From: Gammaproteobacteria bacterium
GTDB lineage: Bacteria; Pseudomonadota; Gammaproteobacteria; Pseudomonadales; Azotimanducaceae
Assembly: GCA_026705345.1 (NCBI GenBank)
Contig: JAPPAV010000082.1
Span: forward strand, 1 to 64,000
Reading direction: 5' to 3'
DNA length: 64,000 nt
Positions 1 through 6,908 of the stretch are shown here, one piece after another. The notes beneath the pieces are model-generated. The model made no database searches. It was not told where the DNA came from and saw nothing but the letters and a program-made list of their open reading frames with translations. Each line of letters begins with the position of its first letter. Positions within the stretch are counted from its first letter, which is position 1. Position numbers and translations under genes: made by a program.

Positions 1-2
1 AC

Positions 3-530
3 GAGACCGAAACCTACATCGCCTTCCGGCGTCTCGAAGTGCCTGTGATCGCCATGATCAACGGCCCCTGCGTCGGTGCCGGTTTCGACCTCGCAAGCCA
101 CTGCGACCTCGCCGTTGGTTCGACGGCGGCTCGCTACCAGGTCGCGTACGTCAAGCGGGGGGTCTTTGCGGACCTCGGCGGATTCTGGTCGCTGCCGAAA
201 ATTCTCGGGTGGCGCAAAGCAATGGAATTGATGATGACGGGGCGGTTCATGAGTGCCGAGGAGGCCCATGAATCGGGGCTCACGAACTATCTGGTCGAAC
301 CCGACGAACTCGAGGCCAAGACCATGAAACTTGCGCTCGAGGTCGAAGCTGGGCCACCGATTGCCCAGAAGCTCGGCAAGATGCTCGCACTGCGCACGGC
401 GCACATGGACTTCGATACCGCGATGCAGTGGTCCGAGTCGGCCATTCCGGTCGTCGGTTTGTCGAAGGACTCGATCGAAGGGATGCGCGCGTTCGCCGAC
501 CGGAGGGAGACGGACTTCAAAGGGTATTGA
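3..530 (+). CDS. Enoyl-CoA hydratase/isomerase family protein (5' end outside window)
   Basis: The reading frame is open to the left edge (first whole codon at base 3), so the N-terminus is missing; the GTG at 39 is internal. Crotonase-fold features are visible: an oxyanion-hole type stretch (AMINGPCVGAGFDLASHCDL) followed by a second segment ending in a GGFWSLPKILGW-like region. Family members hydrate or isomerise acyl-CoA thioesters in fatty-acid or related catabolism in the cytoplasm. The remaining 175 or so residues correspond to the C-terminal two thirds of a protein of about 260 residues. The exact substrate cannot be told. The stop TGA at 528-530 is followed 56 bases later by a secreted-protein gene on the same strand. 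Confidence 0.85.
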   Translation, partial: ETETYIAFRRLEVPVIAMINGPCVGAGFDLASHCDLAVGSTAARYQVAYVKRGVFADLGGFWSLPKILGWRKAMELMMTGRFMSAEEAHESGLTNYLVEPDELEAKTMKLALEVEAGPPIAQKLGKMLALRTAHMDFDTAMQWSESAIPVVGLSKDSIEGMRAFADRRETDFKGY

Positions 531-586
531 TGGAGTCGACTAGTCGTATGACGGTGTTTGACGGACTCGATGGGTAAGGGGGAATC

Positions 587-1582
587 ATGAAGAGCCTGCT
601 TCTTGGTTTGGTTGGTGTCATGGCATTGCCGGCATGGGCAGGGCCGGACGAGTTCCCGCGCACGGCCTCCGGCAAGCCGGATTTCTCCGGTCGCTACGAC
701 ATCGCGACGCTGACGCCGTATACCCGTCGTGGCGGTGGGGAAGCGCCGGCGTACCTGGATGCCGAAGCCGCTGCCCAATGGGAAGATGGCGCGGTCCGCC
801 GTTACCAGAACAGCATGCGGGACCGGGATCCGAACCGCGGGCCGCCGCCGAAAGGGGCCAACGTGGACGCGCGCAGCTACGATCCGGTCTGGTTCGACCA
901 GGGGCTCAAGATGTTCGAGATCGGCGGTAAGATTCCCACATCGATCATCGTCGACCCGCCGAACGGGCAGATTCCTCCACCCTCGCAAGAGGCGATCGCG
1001 CGGTGGCGGGCGTCGCAGGAGAACCGCGACCCAAGCCGCGGCCGATACGACAACCCGGAAGAACAGAGCCTTCAGGATCGCTGCCTCTATCTTGGGCATG
1101 TCTCGATCCCAGCGTTGCCGGTGGTCTACAACAACATCAAGACCATCGTGCAGACGGAGGATCACGTAATGATCCTCATCGAGTGGATGCACTGGGCCCG
1201 CGTCGCCCGGCTGAACGTTGAACACCTGCCGGACGACATGCGTTCGCTGGCGGGCGACTCCATCGGCTGGTGGGAGGACGACACGCTGGTCGTGGAGACC
1301 ACCAATTTCTTCTCGCGGCCCGGTGTGCCGGAAGAGGGGAAGCGGGTCGTCGAGCGGTTTTCGCCCCTGACCAAGGACAGTCTGCTGTACCGGTTCACCG
1401 TCCACGACCCGAATCGCACCGCGCCCTACACCGGCGAGATGCCCTGGCCGAGGACGGAATCGCAGATGTTCGAGTACGCCTGCCACGAGGGCAACTACTC
1501 GATGTTCAACACCTTGCGCGGCGCGCGGGCACAGGAACGGGCGGCGTTGGCACTCGAGGAGGAATCGTCCGACGCCGACTGA
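587..1582 (+). CDS. Secreted protein of unknown function with a GDSIGWWEDDTLVVETTNF-type motif
   Basis: The 331-residue product starts with a signal peptide (MKSLLLGLVGVMALPAWA, cleavage near residue 18) and is probably periplasmic. A purine-rich ribosome-binding site (AAGGGGG) lies just before the ATG at 587. The segment after the signal (TASGKPDFSGRYD) and the later motif around residue 225 (GDSIGWWEDDTLVVETTNF) resemble a family of uncharacterised exported proteins common in Acidobacteria and marine proteobacteria, which I recall only as hypothetical proteins. No catalytic motif, metal site or membrane helix after the signal is evident. A hairpin repeat cluster begins immediately after the stop. 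Function unknown. Confidence 0.75.
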   Translation: MKSLLLGLVGVMALPAWAGPDEFPRTASGKPDFSGRYDIATLTPYTRRGGGEAPAYLDAEAAAQWEDGAVRRYQNSMRDRDPNRGPPPKGANVDARSYDPVWFDQGLKMFEIGGKIPTSIIVDPPNGQIPPPSQEAIARWRASQENRDPSRGRYDNPEEQSLQDRCLYLGHVSIPALPVVYNNIKTIVQTEDHVMILIEWMHWARVARLNVEHLPDDMRSLAGDSIGWWEDDTLVVETTNFFSRPGVPEEGKRVVERFSPLTKDSLLYRFTVHDPNRTAPYTGEMPWPRTESQMFEYACHEGNYSMFNTLRGARAQERAALALEEESSDAD

Positions 1583-1585
1583 CGG

Positions 1586-1719
1586 CGGGACGGGACAACC
1601 GTCCCCTACGGACAGCACCCGAGGCGCGCGGGTTCGCCGTAGGGGCGACCCTTGTGGTCGCCCGGTAGGTGCACGGTCGGTCCGCCAACGCGGGACGGGA
1701 CAAGCCCGTCCCCTACGGA
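1586..1719. repeat. CTTGT-loop hairpin element cluster (three copies)
   Basis: Three copies lie in alternating orientation: about 1586-1611 (minus, loop shortened by one base), 1637-1664 (plus, stem GGGCGACC/GGTCGCCC) and 1691-1718 (minus, stem GGGACGGG/CCCGTCCC). Each starts with CCGTAG on its own strand and, when intact, has the loop CTTGT. The cluster fills the space between the convergent ends of the secreted protein gene and the peroxiredoxin-like gene, as expected for a REP-like intergenic element. No gene is seen in it. Confidence 0.85.
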
Positions 1720-1753
1720 CCCGCTTCCAACGTTGCGACGATGGGGCAGGCCG

Positions 1754-2227
1754 TCATCGCTTGTTTCGGGAGTTCACCATTGTTAGCAGCGTGAGCATCT
1801 CGGCCGGGTCCATCCTGCCAATGGGCGAGTTGCTGTAGGTGGACATCTGGACTTTGCCGTTCCGATTCAAAAGGAATTCGCTCGGTTGTATGAACTCGCG
1901 ACTTTCATCCCACCAAGCGCCAAGCGAATCTGCCTGTTCGCGGGTCACGCCGTATGCGACGGGGAACCCAAGCGGTTCGGCAACTCTCTGGGTTTGTTCC
2001 CTAGTATCAACAGCAGCGGCAAATATGCTTGAACCCTGTTCTCGGAACGCGTCACGGCGCTCTCCGTATCCAGCCAGAAGGCGGATACAGTAGGGTCACC
2101 AGTGGCCTCGATAGAAAAGCACGATCGCGAATCTGGTGTCGATGTCCCCGGGTAGTTCCAGGGTGCCTCCGTCAGCCAGGGCCAGCGTCAGGCTCGGGAA
2201 ATCGTCCCCTGTCGTTAGCTTGTCCAT
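1754..2227 (-). CDS. Peroxiredoxin-like thioredoxin-fold protein, candidate selenoprotein with in-frame UGA at codon 44
   Basis: Reading from the ATG at 2227 (good AAAGGAG ribosome-binding site 7-8 bases upstream) to the TGA at 1754 gives 157 residues with a single in-frame TGA at 2098-2096 (codon 44). The context is FYRGHW-UGA-PYC. Thioredoxin-fold redoxins of this type normally carry FYRGHWCPYC, so the UGA replaces the attacking Cys and leaves a U-x-x-C redox pair. The frame stays open and family-like for 113 codons afterwards. A stem-loop begins five bases after the UGA. The likely reading is selenocysteine insertion; a nonsense mutation is the alternative. The gene follows a sulfite dehydrogenase pair by 48 bases and is probably co-transcribed. 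The protein would be a cytoplasmic thiol/peroxide oxidoreductase. No sel genes are present in this window. Confidence 0.7.
2064..2090 (-). other. Candidate bacterial SECIS stem-loop after the in-frame UGA
   Basis: On the minus strand, bases 2090-2083 (CUGUAUCC) pair with 2071-2064 (GGAUACGG), including one U-G pair. Inside, GCC (2082-2080) can pair with GGC (2075-2073), leaving a UUCU loop and one bulged U at 2072. The apical loop then lies 16 bases after the UGA, at the short end of the range usual for bacterial SECIS elements. If the inner three pairs stay open, the loop is 11 bases and begins with G, as the bacterial consensus prefers, but sits only 13 bases from the UGA. The structure lies wholly inside the coding sequence. 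Confidence 0.5.
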
Positions 2228-2275
2228 AATCTAGCTCCTTTGCCCGGGTGTTCTGCTGTGCTACGGCACCGGCGA

Positions 2276-2680
2276 TCAACCGTCGCGCGGTGGCATCAAC
2301 GCCTCTGCGATCGGCGCCCGTCGCTGCCGTGTTGCCTCGTCGGGTCCGTAGTTCCCGGCGAGGTAGTCGAGAATTCGGGTTTCGGCTTCGGCCGGGATCT
2401 GCCAGAGGTTCTGGGTACGCTGCATCCAGCGGATCATGTCGAGCCAGGCGTCTCGGTTGGCGCGTTGGTTCGTGACGATGCTATAGGCATGGCAGCCGCC
2501 GCAGTGTGCGCGGACATCCTCCCAGCCGGGTGTCGTAACCAATCCCGTGTCGGTGTCGACCTCGGCGGCCAGGGCGAAGGCAGGCAGGATTCCGACGATG
2601 AACACCCGGATGGTCCAAATGCGTCGTGTTGGCGGGGCAGTCCCCCGCCGTTCGCAACGATCCGGCACGGGAGAAGTCAT
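2276..2680 (-). CDS. sorB: Monoheme cytochrome c, SorB-like subunit of sulfite dehydrogenase
   Basis: The 134-residue product has a hydrophobic N-terminal segment (residues about 21-38, ending AFALA) typical of an export signal, then one CxxCH haem site (C60-G-G-C63-H64). Family knowledge: SorB is the small c-type cytochrome that takes electrons from the SorA molybdenum subunit during periplasmic sulfite oxidation. The start is set at 2680 because that ATG overlaps the stop of the SorA-like gene (ATGA, four bases), a classic translational coupling. Upstream in-frame ATGs lie within the SorA gene and give residues unlike the family. The next gene, the UGA-containing redoxin, follows after 48 bases. 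Confidence 0.75.
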   Translation of the reverse strand: MTSPVPDRCERRGTAPPTRRIWTIRVFIVGILPAFALAAEVDTDTGLVTTPGWEDVRAHCGGCHAYSIVTNQRANRDAWLDMIRWMQRTQNLWQIPAEAETRILDYLAGNYGPDEATRQRRAPIAEALMPPRDG

Positions 2681-3906
2681 GCCACAGCCAACGCGACTCG
2701 GTGGCAGGCGTTGTTCAGGTAGCCGCGCGGGTTCCAGCCTGGCAATACGACGGGCTGGGAACGCCCGTTCTCGTCGACCGCCCGAGCCCAGATCTCGAAA
2801 TACCCGGGCGTTGGGATGGCAATGGCCGTGGAGAAGTGCTGCCACGCGAGGCGATTGGCCGGCTCTTCGAGATCGGTGGGTTGCCACGTGGCGCCGAAGT
2901 CGACGGAAGTGAACACGCTGGCCACGCCAAGGTCGCCGGCCCAGGCATGGCCGCGGACGGCAATCGGCTTGCCCCGTTCGTGGCGGCTGCCCGAACGCGG
3001 ATGGGTAATGAGCGACTTCACGGGCATCGACTCGATGATGCACATGTCCTCGTCCGCAACCGTCGCCCCGGGCGCCACGGGATCGCAAGGCACGCGATAC
3101 GACTGGCCGCCCATCTTCGGTCCGTCGTGGACGCGGTCTCGCACAAGAACACGCTTCAGCCACTTGCCGCTCACGGAACCGGGCCAGCCGCCGGCGACCA
3201 GCCGCAGCGGGTAGCCGTGAAGCGGTGGCAGCGGTTCGTCATTCATCGCCCAAGCGATCAGCGTTTCGGCCTCAAGAGCCTTGTGCATCGGCACGCCCCG
3301 CGAGATGGGCTGTTTCGTGGGATCCCCGGACAGGTGCGTGTCGGCGGCTTCGTAGGCCACGTAGACGGCCTCGTCGGTAATGCCGCAGTAGTCGAGCACG
3401 TCCTTGAGGCGCACGCCCGTCCATCGTGGGCACGCCACCGCGCCCGTCGTCCACTGGTTGCCGCGGGCCGGCGGATGGAACTCGGAGCGGCCATTGCCGC
3501 CGCATTCGACCTGGAGCTGCAACGTGACGTGCTGGAACCGATCCTTGAGTTCGCGCAGGGTGAGCTTGGTCGGTCGGACGCACGATTCCCCCGCGAGTTC
3601 AACTGTCCACGCCAAGGGATCGATGGCGCTCGTGTCCGGCGGTATCCCGTTGTTGCGGACGAACATCCGTTCGGCCGGCGTCACGGCGTCGTCCAAGAGG
3701 TGGGCCGGCGTTTCGGCATTGATGGGACGCTCGCTCAGGACCTTGAGGCCGGGTTTGCCGGGAATGGCTGGCAGAGGCGTTTGGCCGGCGGCCAACGGAC
3801 ACAGGGCCGCGGAAAGCGTGGCCACGGAACCACGCAGCATGGTGCGTCTTGTGTAGGCGGTAGGGGCGACAACCCTGCTCGGGACACCGCGTGCGCTTCG
3901 GATCAT
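2677..3906 (-). CDS. sorA: Sulfite oxidase-type molybdopterin oxidoreductase (SorA-like), Tat-exported
   Basis: The 409-residue product has a twin-arginine type leader (TRRTMLRGSVATLSAALCPLAAG, residues 19-41). The sulfite oxidase molybdopterin domain follows, with the molybdenum-ligand Cys at C135 in VECGGNGRS. After it come a GGWPGSVSGKWLKRV segment and the C-terminal dimerisation domain ending near GWNPRGYLNNACHRV. This is the expected SorA architecture, acting in the periplasm to oxidise sulfite to sulfate and pass electrons to the coupled cytochrome c. It heads a minus-strand operon: SorA-like, SorB-like, redoxin. A non-sulfite substrate, as in YedY-like relatives, cannot be excluded, but the partner cytochrome supports sulfite dehydrogenase. 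Confidence 0.85.
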   Translation of the reverse strand: MIRSARGVPSRVVAPTAYTRRTMLRGSVATLSAALCPLAAGQTPLPAIPGKPGLKVLSERPINAETPAHLLDDAVTPAERMFVRNNGIPPDTSAIDPLAWTVELAGESCVRPTKLTLRELKDRFQHVTLQLQVECGGNGRSEFHPPARGNQWTTGAVACPRWTGVRLKDVLDYCGITDEAVYVAYEAADTHLSGDPTKQPISRGVPMHKALEAETLIAWAMNDEPLPPLHGYPLRLVAGGWPGSVSGKWLKRVLVRDRVHDGPKMGGQSYRVPCDPVAPGATVADEDMCIIESMPVKSLITHPRSGSRHERGKPIAVRGHAWAGDLGVASVFTSVDFGATWQPTDLEEPANRLAWQHFSTAIAIPTPGYFEIWARAVDENGRSQPVVLPGWNPRGYLNNACHRVALAVA

Positions 3907-4044
3907 TCCGGCACCTCCGGATGCGGAGTGTGCATCCCGGCCCCTATCGATGCAAAGACTCGCGCATGATGGATGCCGCGACGGTGACGGTGCGTAAGGG
4001 CGACCGTTGTGGGTTGCCCGCCCGAACCCGAGGACCGGTCGGCG

Positions 4045-4220
4045 CGGGACGGGACAAGCCCGTCCCCTACGGACAGCTCGTCGCGTGGCGGAAACCCCGT
4101 AGGGGCGACCCTTGTGGTCGCCCGCACCGGTAATGGCGGTAATCCGGGACGGGACAAGCCCGTCCCCTACGGTTCGTTCCGCGGCGGCATCGCTTAGGGG
4201 CGACGCTTGGGGTCGCCCGT
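4045..4220. repeat. CTTGT-loop hairpin element cluster (four copies)
   Basis: Four copies alternate in orientation: 4045-4072 (minus, GGGACGGG stem), 4097-4125 (plus, GGGCGACC stem), 4146-4173 (minus, GGGACGGG stem) and 4194-4220 (plus, degenerate stem and loop). They lie in the 473-base gap between the divergent SorA-like gene and the ABC remnant. Apart from these copies I see no gene in the gap. Confidence 0.85.
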
Positions 4221-4379
4221 CCCGACCGAAACGGGCCGTTCGGTAGCCACGCGGGCGCGCGAATCTGTCAGACTGACGCCGATGCCAAAGCTTTCGATCG
4301 AGTCGGGGGTGACCCGCGTACTGGCCCTGAACTCACCGGAATCCGGCGATGCGGTCGTTCACGAGTCGCTCTGCTAGGC

Positions 4380-4734
4380 ATGGCGGGCACCCAAACCCTC
4401 ACCGATCTGCCGCCGATCCGCGCGCGCCGGATTCTGCAGCTTGCCTTCAAGTGCTGGCCGTTCATCCGACCGTTGATCAAGCATCTGTTGGTCCTCATCG
4501 CCGGTGCGGCGCTCGTTTCGCTAGTCTTGTTCGCCGTCTTCCTGCTCGGCACGGATTTGTTCAACAACAAGATCCTAGTCGGGGACAAGCTCCAACCCTT
4601 GCAGGCGCAACTGCTGTTCGTGGACGAGTCGTTCGTCCTCCAGGACATCGCCGACAACGTCAACGAGCGCGAGGGCCGACGGCCGCTATCGGCTATTCGC
4701 CGAAGCCGCGGCGGGAGCGCCGCTCGATGTCTGA
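4380..4734 (+). pseudogene. Remnant of an ABC half-transporter, internally deleted
   Basis: Translation from the ATG at 4380 gives about 97 residues that match the N-terminus of the ABC protein at 27986-29968: a PP..(R/K)EI.RL leader, first membrane helix, GTDLFNNKIL, and LQAQLLFVDESFVLQDIADN. The match ends near 4671. In a different frame, bases 4678-4734 encode DGRYRLFAEAAAGAPLDV and a stop, matching the extreme C-terminus of the same family (GDYRRFVAEE there). About 1.5 kb, including the rest of the membrane domain and the whole ATPase domain, is missing. The stop at 4732-4734 overlaps the next ABC gene by eight bases, much like the four-base overlap in the intact pair at 27986-27989. So this was once the first gene of an identical two-gene arrangement. 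Confidence 0.8.
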
Positions 4735-6748
4735 AGCGGCCGCACCAACCGAGACCGGCAACGTCGTCGACCGGTTCGTCGGCGAACACCACCACGACGA
4801 CCGCATCGACGTCGACACCGAGATCTCGTCGGCGCAGGCTCTCAAGCTGCTGTGGCGATGTCTTGGGTTGCTCGGCAGCGCCAAGGCGCTGTTCGCGGCG
4901 AAGTTCACGCTCCAGACGGGCACCCTGTTCTTCCAGCTTTTCACGCCATGGATCGCGAAGATCGTGATCGACAACGTGATCCTCCAGAAGCCCTTCGGCG
5001 AAACCGACGTGCCGTACCCGCCGTTCATGCAGCCGATCGTCGGCTTCCTCGATGGAATGACGCCGCTCGAGATCATGTTCGCCGTCGCCATTGGCTACCT
5101 CGCGGGCCTCATCCTCATCGGGATTCGGGCTGGGGATGGAATCGAGGTGAGCCTGTTCGGTAGCTCGTTGACCGGCCAGGACGAAACGGCCAGTGCCGAG
5201 AACAAGATCAGCGGCTCGTACAGCGAATCGGGCGGTCTGTGGGGGCTCGCGGAATACGCCGTCGGCGTGCGGCTGAACCAGCGCCTCGCCAACCAGTTGA
5301 GAACCCGATTGTTCCGGCGTCTCACCCGGCTGCCGATGGCGGTGCTCGCCGAGAAACGCACCGGTGATTCGCTCTACCGCGTCCTCTACGACACGGCCAG
5401 CATTCCCTGGGCCGCTCTGGATCCGACGCTGACGCTGGGCACCACCATCCTGACCGGCATGGTGAACATGTACCTCATCCAGTACTCGTACGAGGCCACC
5501 GCGCCACAGCTGGTCTGGCTGGCGTGGGCGACGTTGCCGCTGGTGTTCGCGGTGACGTTCCCGGCATCGAAACTCATGCGCCGCATCAACCAGACCAAGC
5601 GCTCGGCGGGTTCGGCCACCACCAATGCCATGGAAGAGACGGTGGGCAGCATCGACGCCGTGCAGAGTCTCGGTGGCATGCGCGCCGAGGCGCAGAAGTT
5701 CGCGGCGCGAAGCCTCGAGTCGTACTTCAGGGAACGGGTGGCGCTGGTTCTCGGCATGGTGCTCTTCATCGGCGCGGCCGTTGCCGTAATCGCCATCGCC
5801 CTTTGGGTGGTGATTATCGTTACCGACGGAATTATCGAGGGGAGCATGTCGCCGGGAGACTTCGGCGTCCTGTTCGGCATGTTCTTCGGGATCGTCTTCG
5901 TTCCCATCGAGATCGGCTCTTTCTGGCTCAATCTGCAGACCAAGCTGGCACCGGCGCGGCGCATCTTCTTCTTCATCGACTACCCGTCCGACGACGACCG
6001 TACCGGGGGTCGCCGCATCGCGACCATCGCCCAGCGCGTCGAGATCGATCAAGTGGACTATGTGCACCCGGATGGTCGATGTGCCCTTTCGGGTGTTTCG
6101 CTGGAGATGCGCGTGGGCGAGATCGTCGCCATCGTCGGACCGTCGGGTGCGGGGAAAACGACCCTCGGCTCCCTGATTCCCGGTTTCCTCAACCCGACGC
6201 GGGGGCGCGTGCTGATCGACGGACGAGACCTGGCCTCGCTCGACATCGACAGCGTGCGCAGCCATGTCGCCTACGTCTTCCAGGAGCACCTCCTGCTTGC
6301 CGAGAGCATCCGCGAGAACCTCCTGCTGGCCAACGCCGAGGCCACCGAGGAGGACATGCTGCGCGCTCTGGAACTCGCCGGATGCATGTCCTTCGTGCGC
6401 GAGATGCCGGAGGGCATCGACACCGCGCTGGGCCTGTCCGGCAACACGCTGTCGGTTGGCCAGCAGCAACGCCTGTGCATCGCCCGGGGCTTGGTGCGGG
6501 ATGCCAAGGTCCTCATTCTCGACGAGCCAACCTCGGCGTTGGACCCCGAGACCGAGCAGCAGTTGTTCGACTCGCTGGACCGGATCGCCGAGGACAGGCT
6601 GCTCGTGGTCATCGCGCATCGGCTCTCGACGATCCGCCGAGCGGACAAGATTGCGTTCCTCGACGACGGCGTGCTCCTCGAGACCGGCAGTCACGACGAG
6701 TTGATGCAACGCGAGGGCGGGGCGTACCGGCGCTTCGTAGAGTTGTAG
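4727..6748 (+). CDS. ABC transporter, fused membrane and ATP-binding half-transporter
   Basis: The 673-residue product has a type I exporter membrane domain (helices spread over about residues 50-410). The nucleotide-binding domain follows: Walker A GPSGAGKTT, a Q-loop near YVFQEHLL, a signature LSVGQ instead of the usual LSGGQ, Walker B VLILDEPTSALD, and a switch His in VIAHRLST. The ATG at 4727 is chosen because it aligns with the paralog at 25995-27989 and overlaps the remnant's stop; an upstream in-frame ATG at 4349 would add unrelated residues. In the paralogous pair such proteins work as heterodimers; here the partner is deleted, so it must homodimerise, borrow a partner or be losing function. 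The stop TAG is the TAG of a hairpin element. Substrate unknown. Confidence 0.85.
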   Translation: MSEAAAPTETGNVVDRFVGEHHHDDRIDVDTEISSAQALKLLWRCLGLLGSAKALFAAKFTLQTGTLFFQLFTPWIAKIVIDNVILQKPFGETDVPYPPFMQPIVGFLDGMTPLEIMFAVAIGYLAGLILIGIRAGDGIEVSLFGSSLTGQDETASAENKISGSYSESGGLWGLAEYAVGVRLNQRLANQLRTRLFRRLTRLPMAVLAEKRTGDSLYRVLYDTASIPWAALDPTLTLGTTILTGMVNMYLIQYSYEATAPQLVWLAWATLPLVFAVTFPASKLMRRINQTKRSAGSATTNAMEETVGSIDAVQSLGGMRAEAQKFAARSLESYFRERVALVLGMVLFIGAAVAVIAIALWVVIIVTDGIIEGSMSPGDFGVLFGMFFGIVFVPIEIGSFWLNLQTKLAPARRIFFFIDYPSDDDRTGGRRIATIAQRVEIDQVDYVHPDGRCALSGVSLEMRVGEIVAIVGPSGAGKTTLGSLIPGFLNPTRGRVLIDGRDLASLDIDSVRSHVAYVFQEHLLLAESIRENLLLANAEATEEDMLRALELAGCMSFVREMPEGIDTALGLSGNTLSVGQQQRLCIARGLVRDAKVLILDEPTSALDPETEQQLFDSLDRIAEDRLLVVIAHRLSTIRRADKIAFLDDGVLLETGSHDELMQREGGAYRRFVEL

Positions 6749-6819
6749 GGGCGACCCTTGTGGTCGCCCGTGCCGGACGCGCCTACCTCAACGGGACGGG
6801 ACAAGCCCGTCCCCTACGG
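6745..6819. repeat. CTTGT-loop hairpin element pair
   Basis: A plus-orientation copy (6745-6770, stem GGGCGACC) and a minus-orientation copy (6792-6819, stem GGGACGGG) stand head to tail between the ABC gene and the Uma2-like gene. The TAG in the first copy is the stop codon of the ABC gene (6746-6748). Confidence 0.85.
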
Positions 6820-6908
6820 GCAAGCGCACACTCTTGTACGAATTCCCTAACCCATTGTTTGTGTTACGATTTTTAATCTTGGTGGAGCAACGGCAACGGG
6901 AGGTAAAC

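Noticed and set aside
287-1618. 443-codon minus-strand frame opposite the crotonase and secreted-protein genes
   Set aside because: Arg/His-rich mirror ORF; the plus-strand genes have domain or signal-peptide evidence.
1586-1719. Regularly spaced palindromes considered as a CRISPR array
   Set aside because: Only three copies, alternating orientation, no unique spacers of constant length and no cas genes. They are REP-like hairpins.
4268-6709. Very long antisense frame (813 codons) opposite the ABC gene
   Set aside because: High-GC coding sequence leaves long open antisense frames. Its translation is rich in Arg/His/Asp with no family match, while the plus strand encodes a complete ABC protein.
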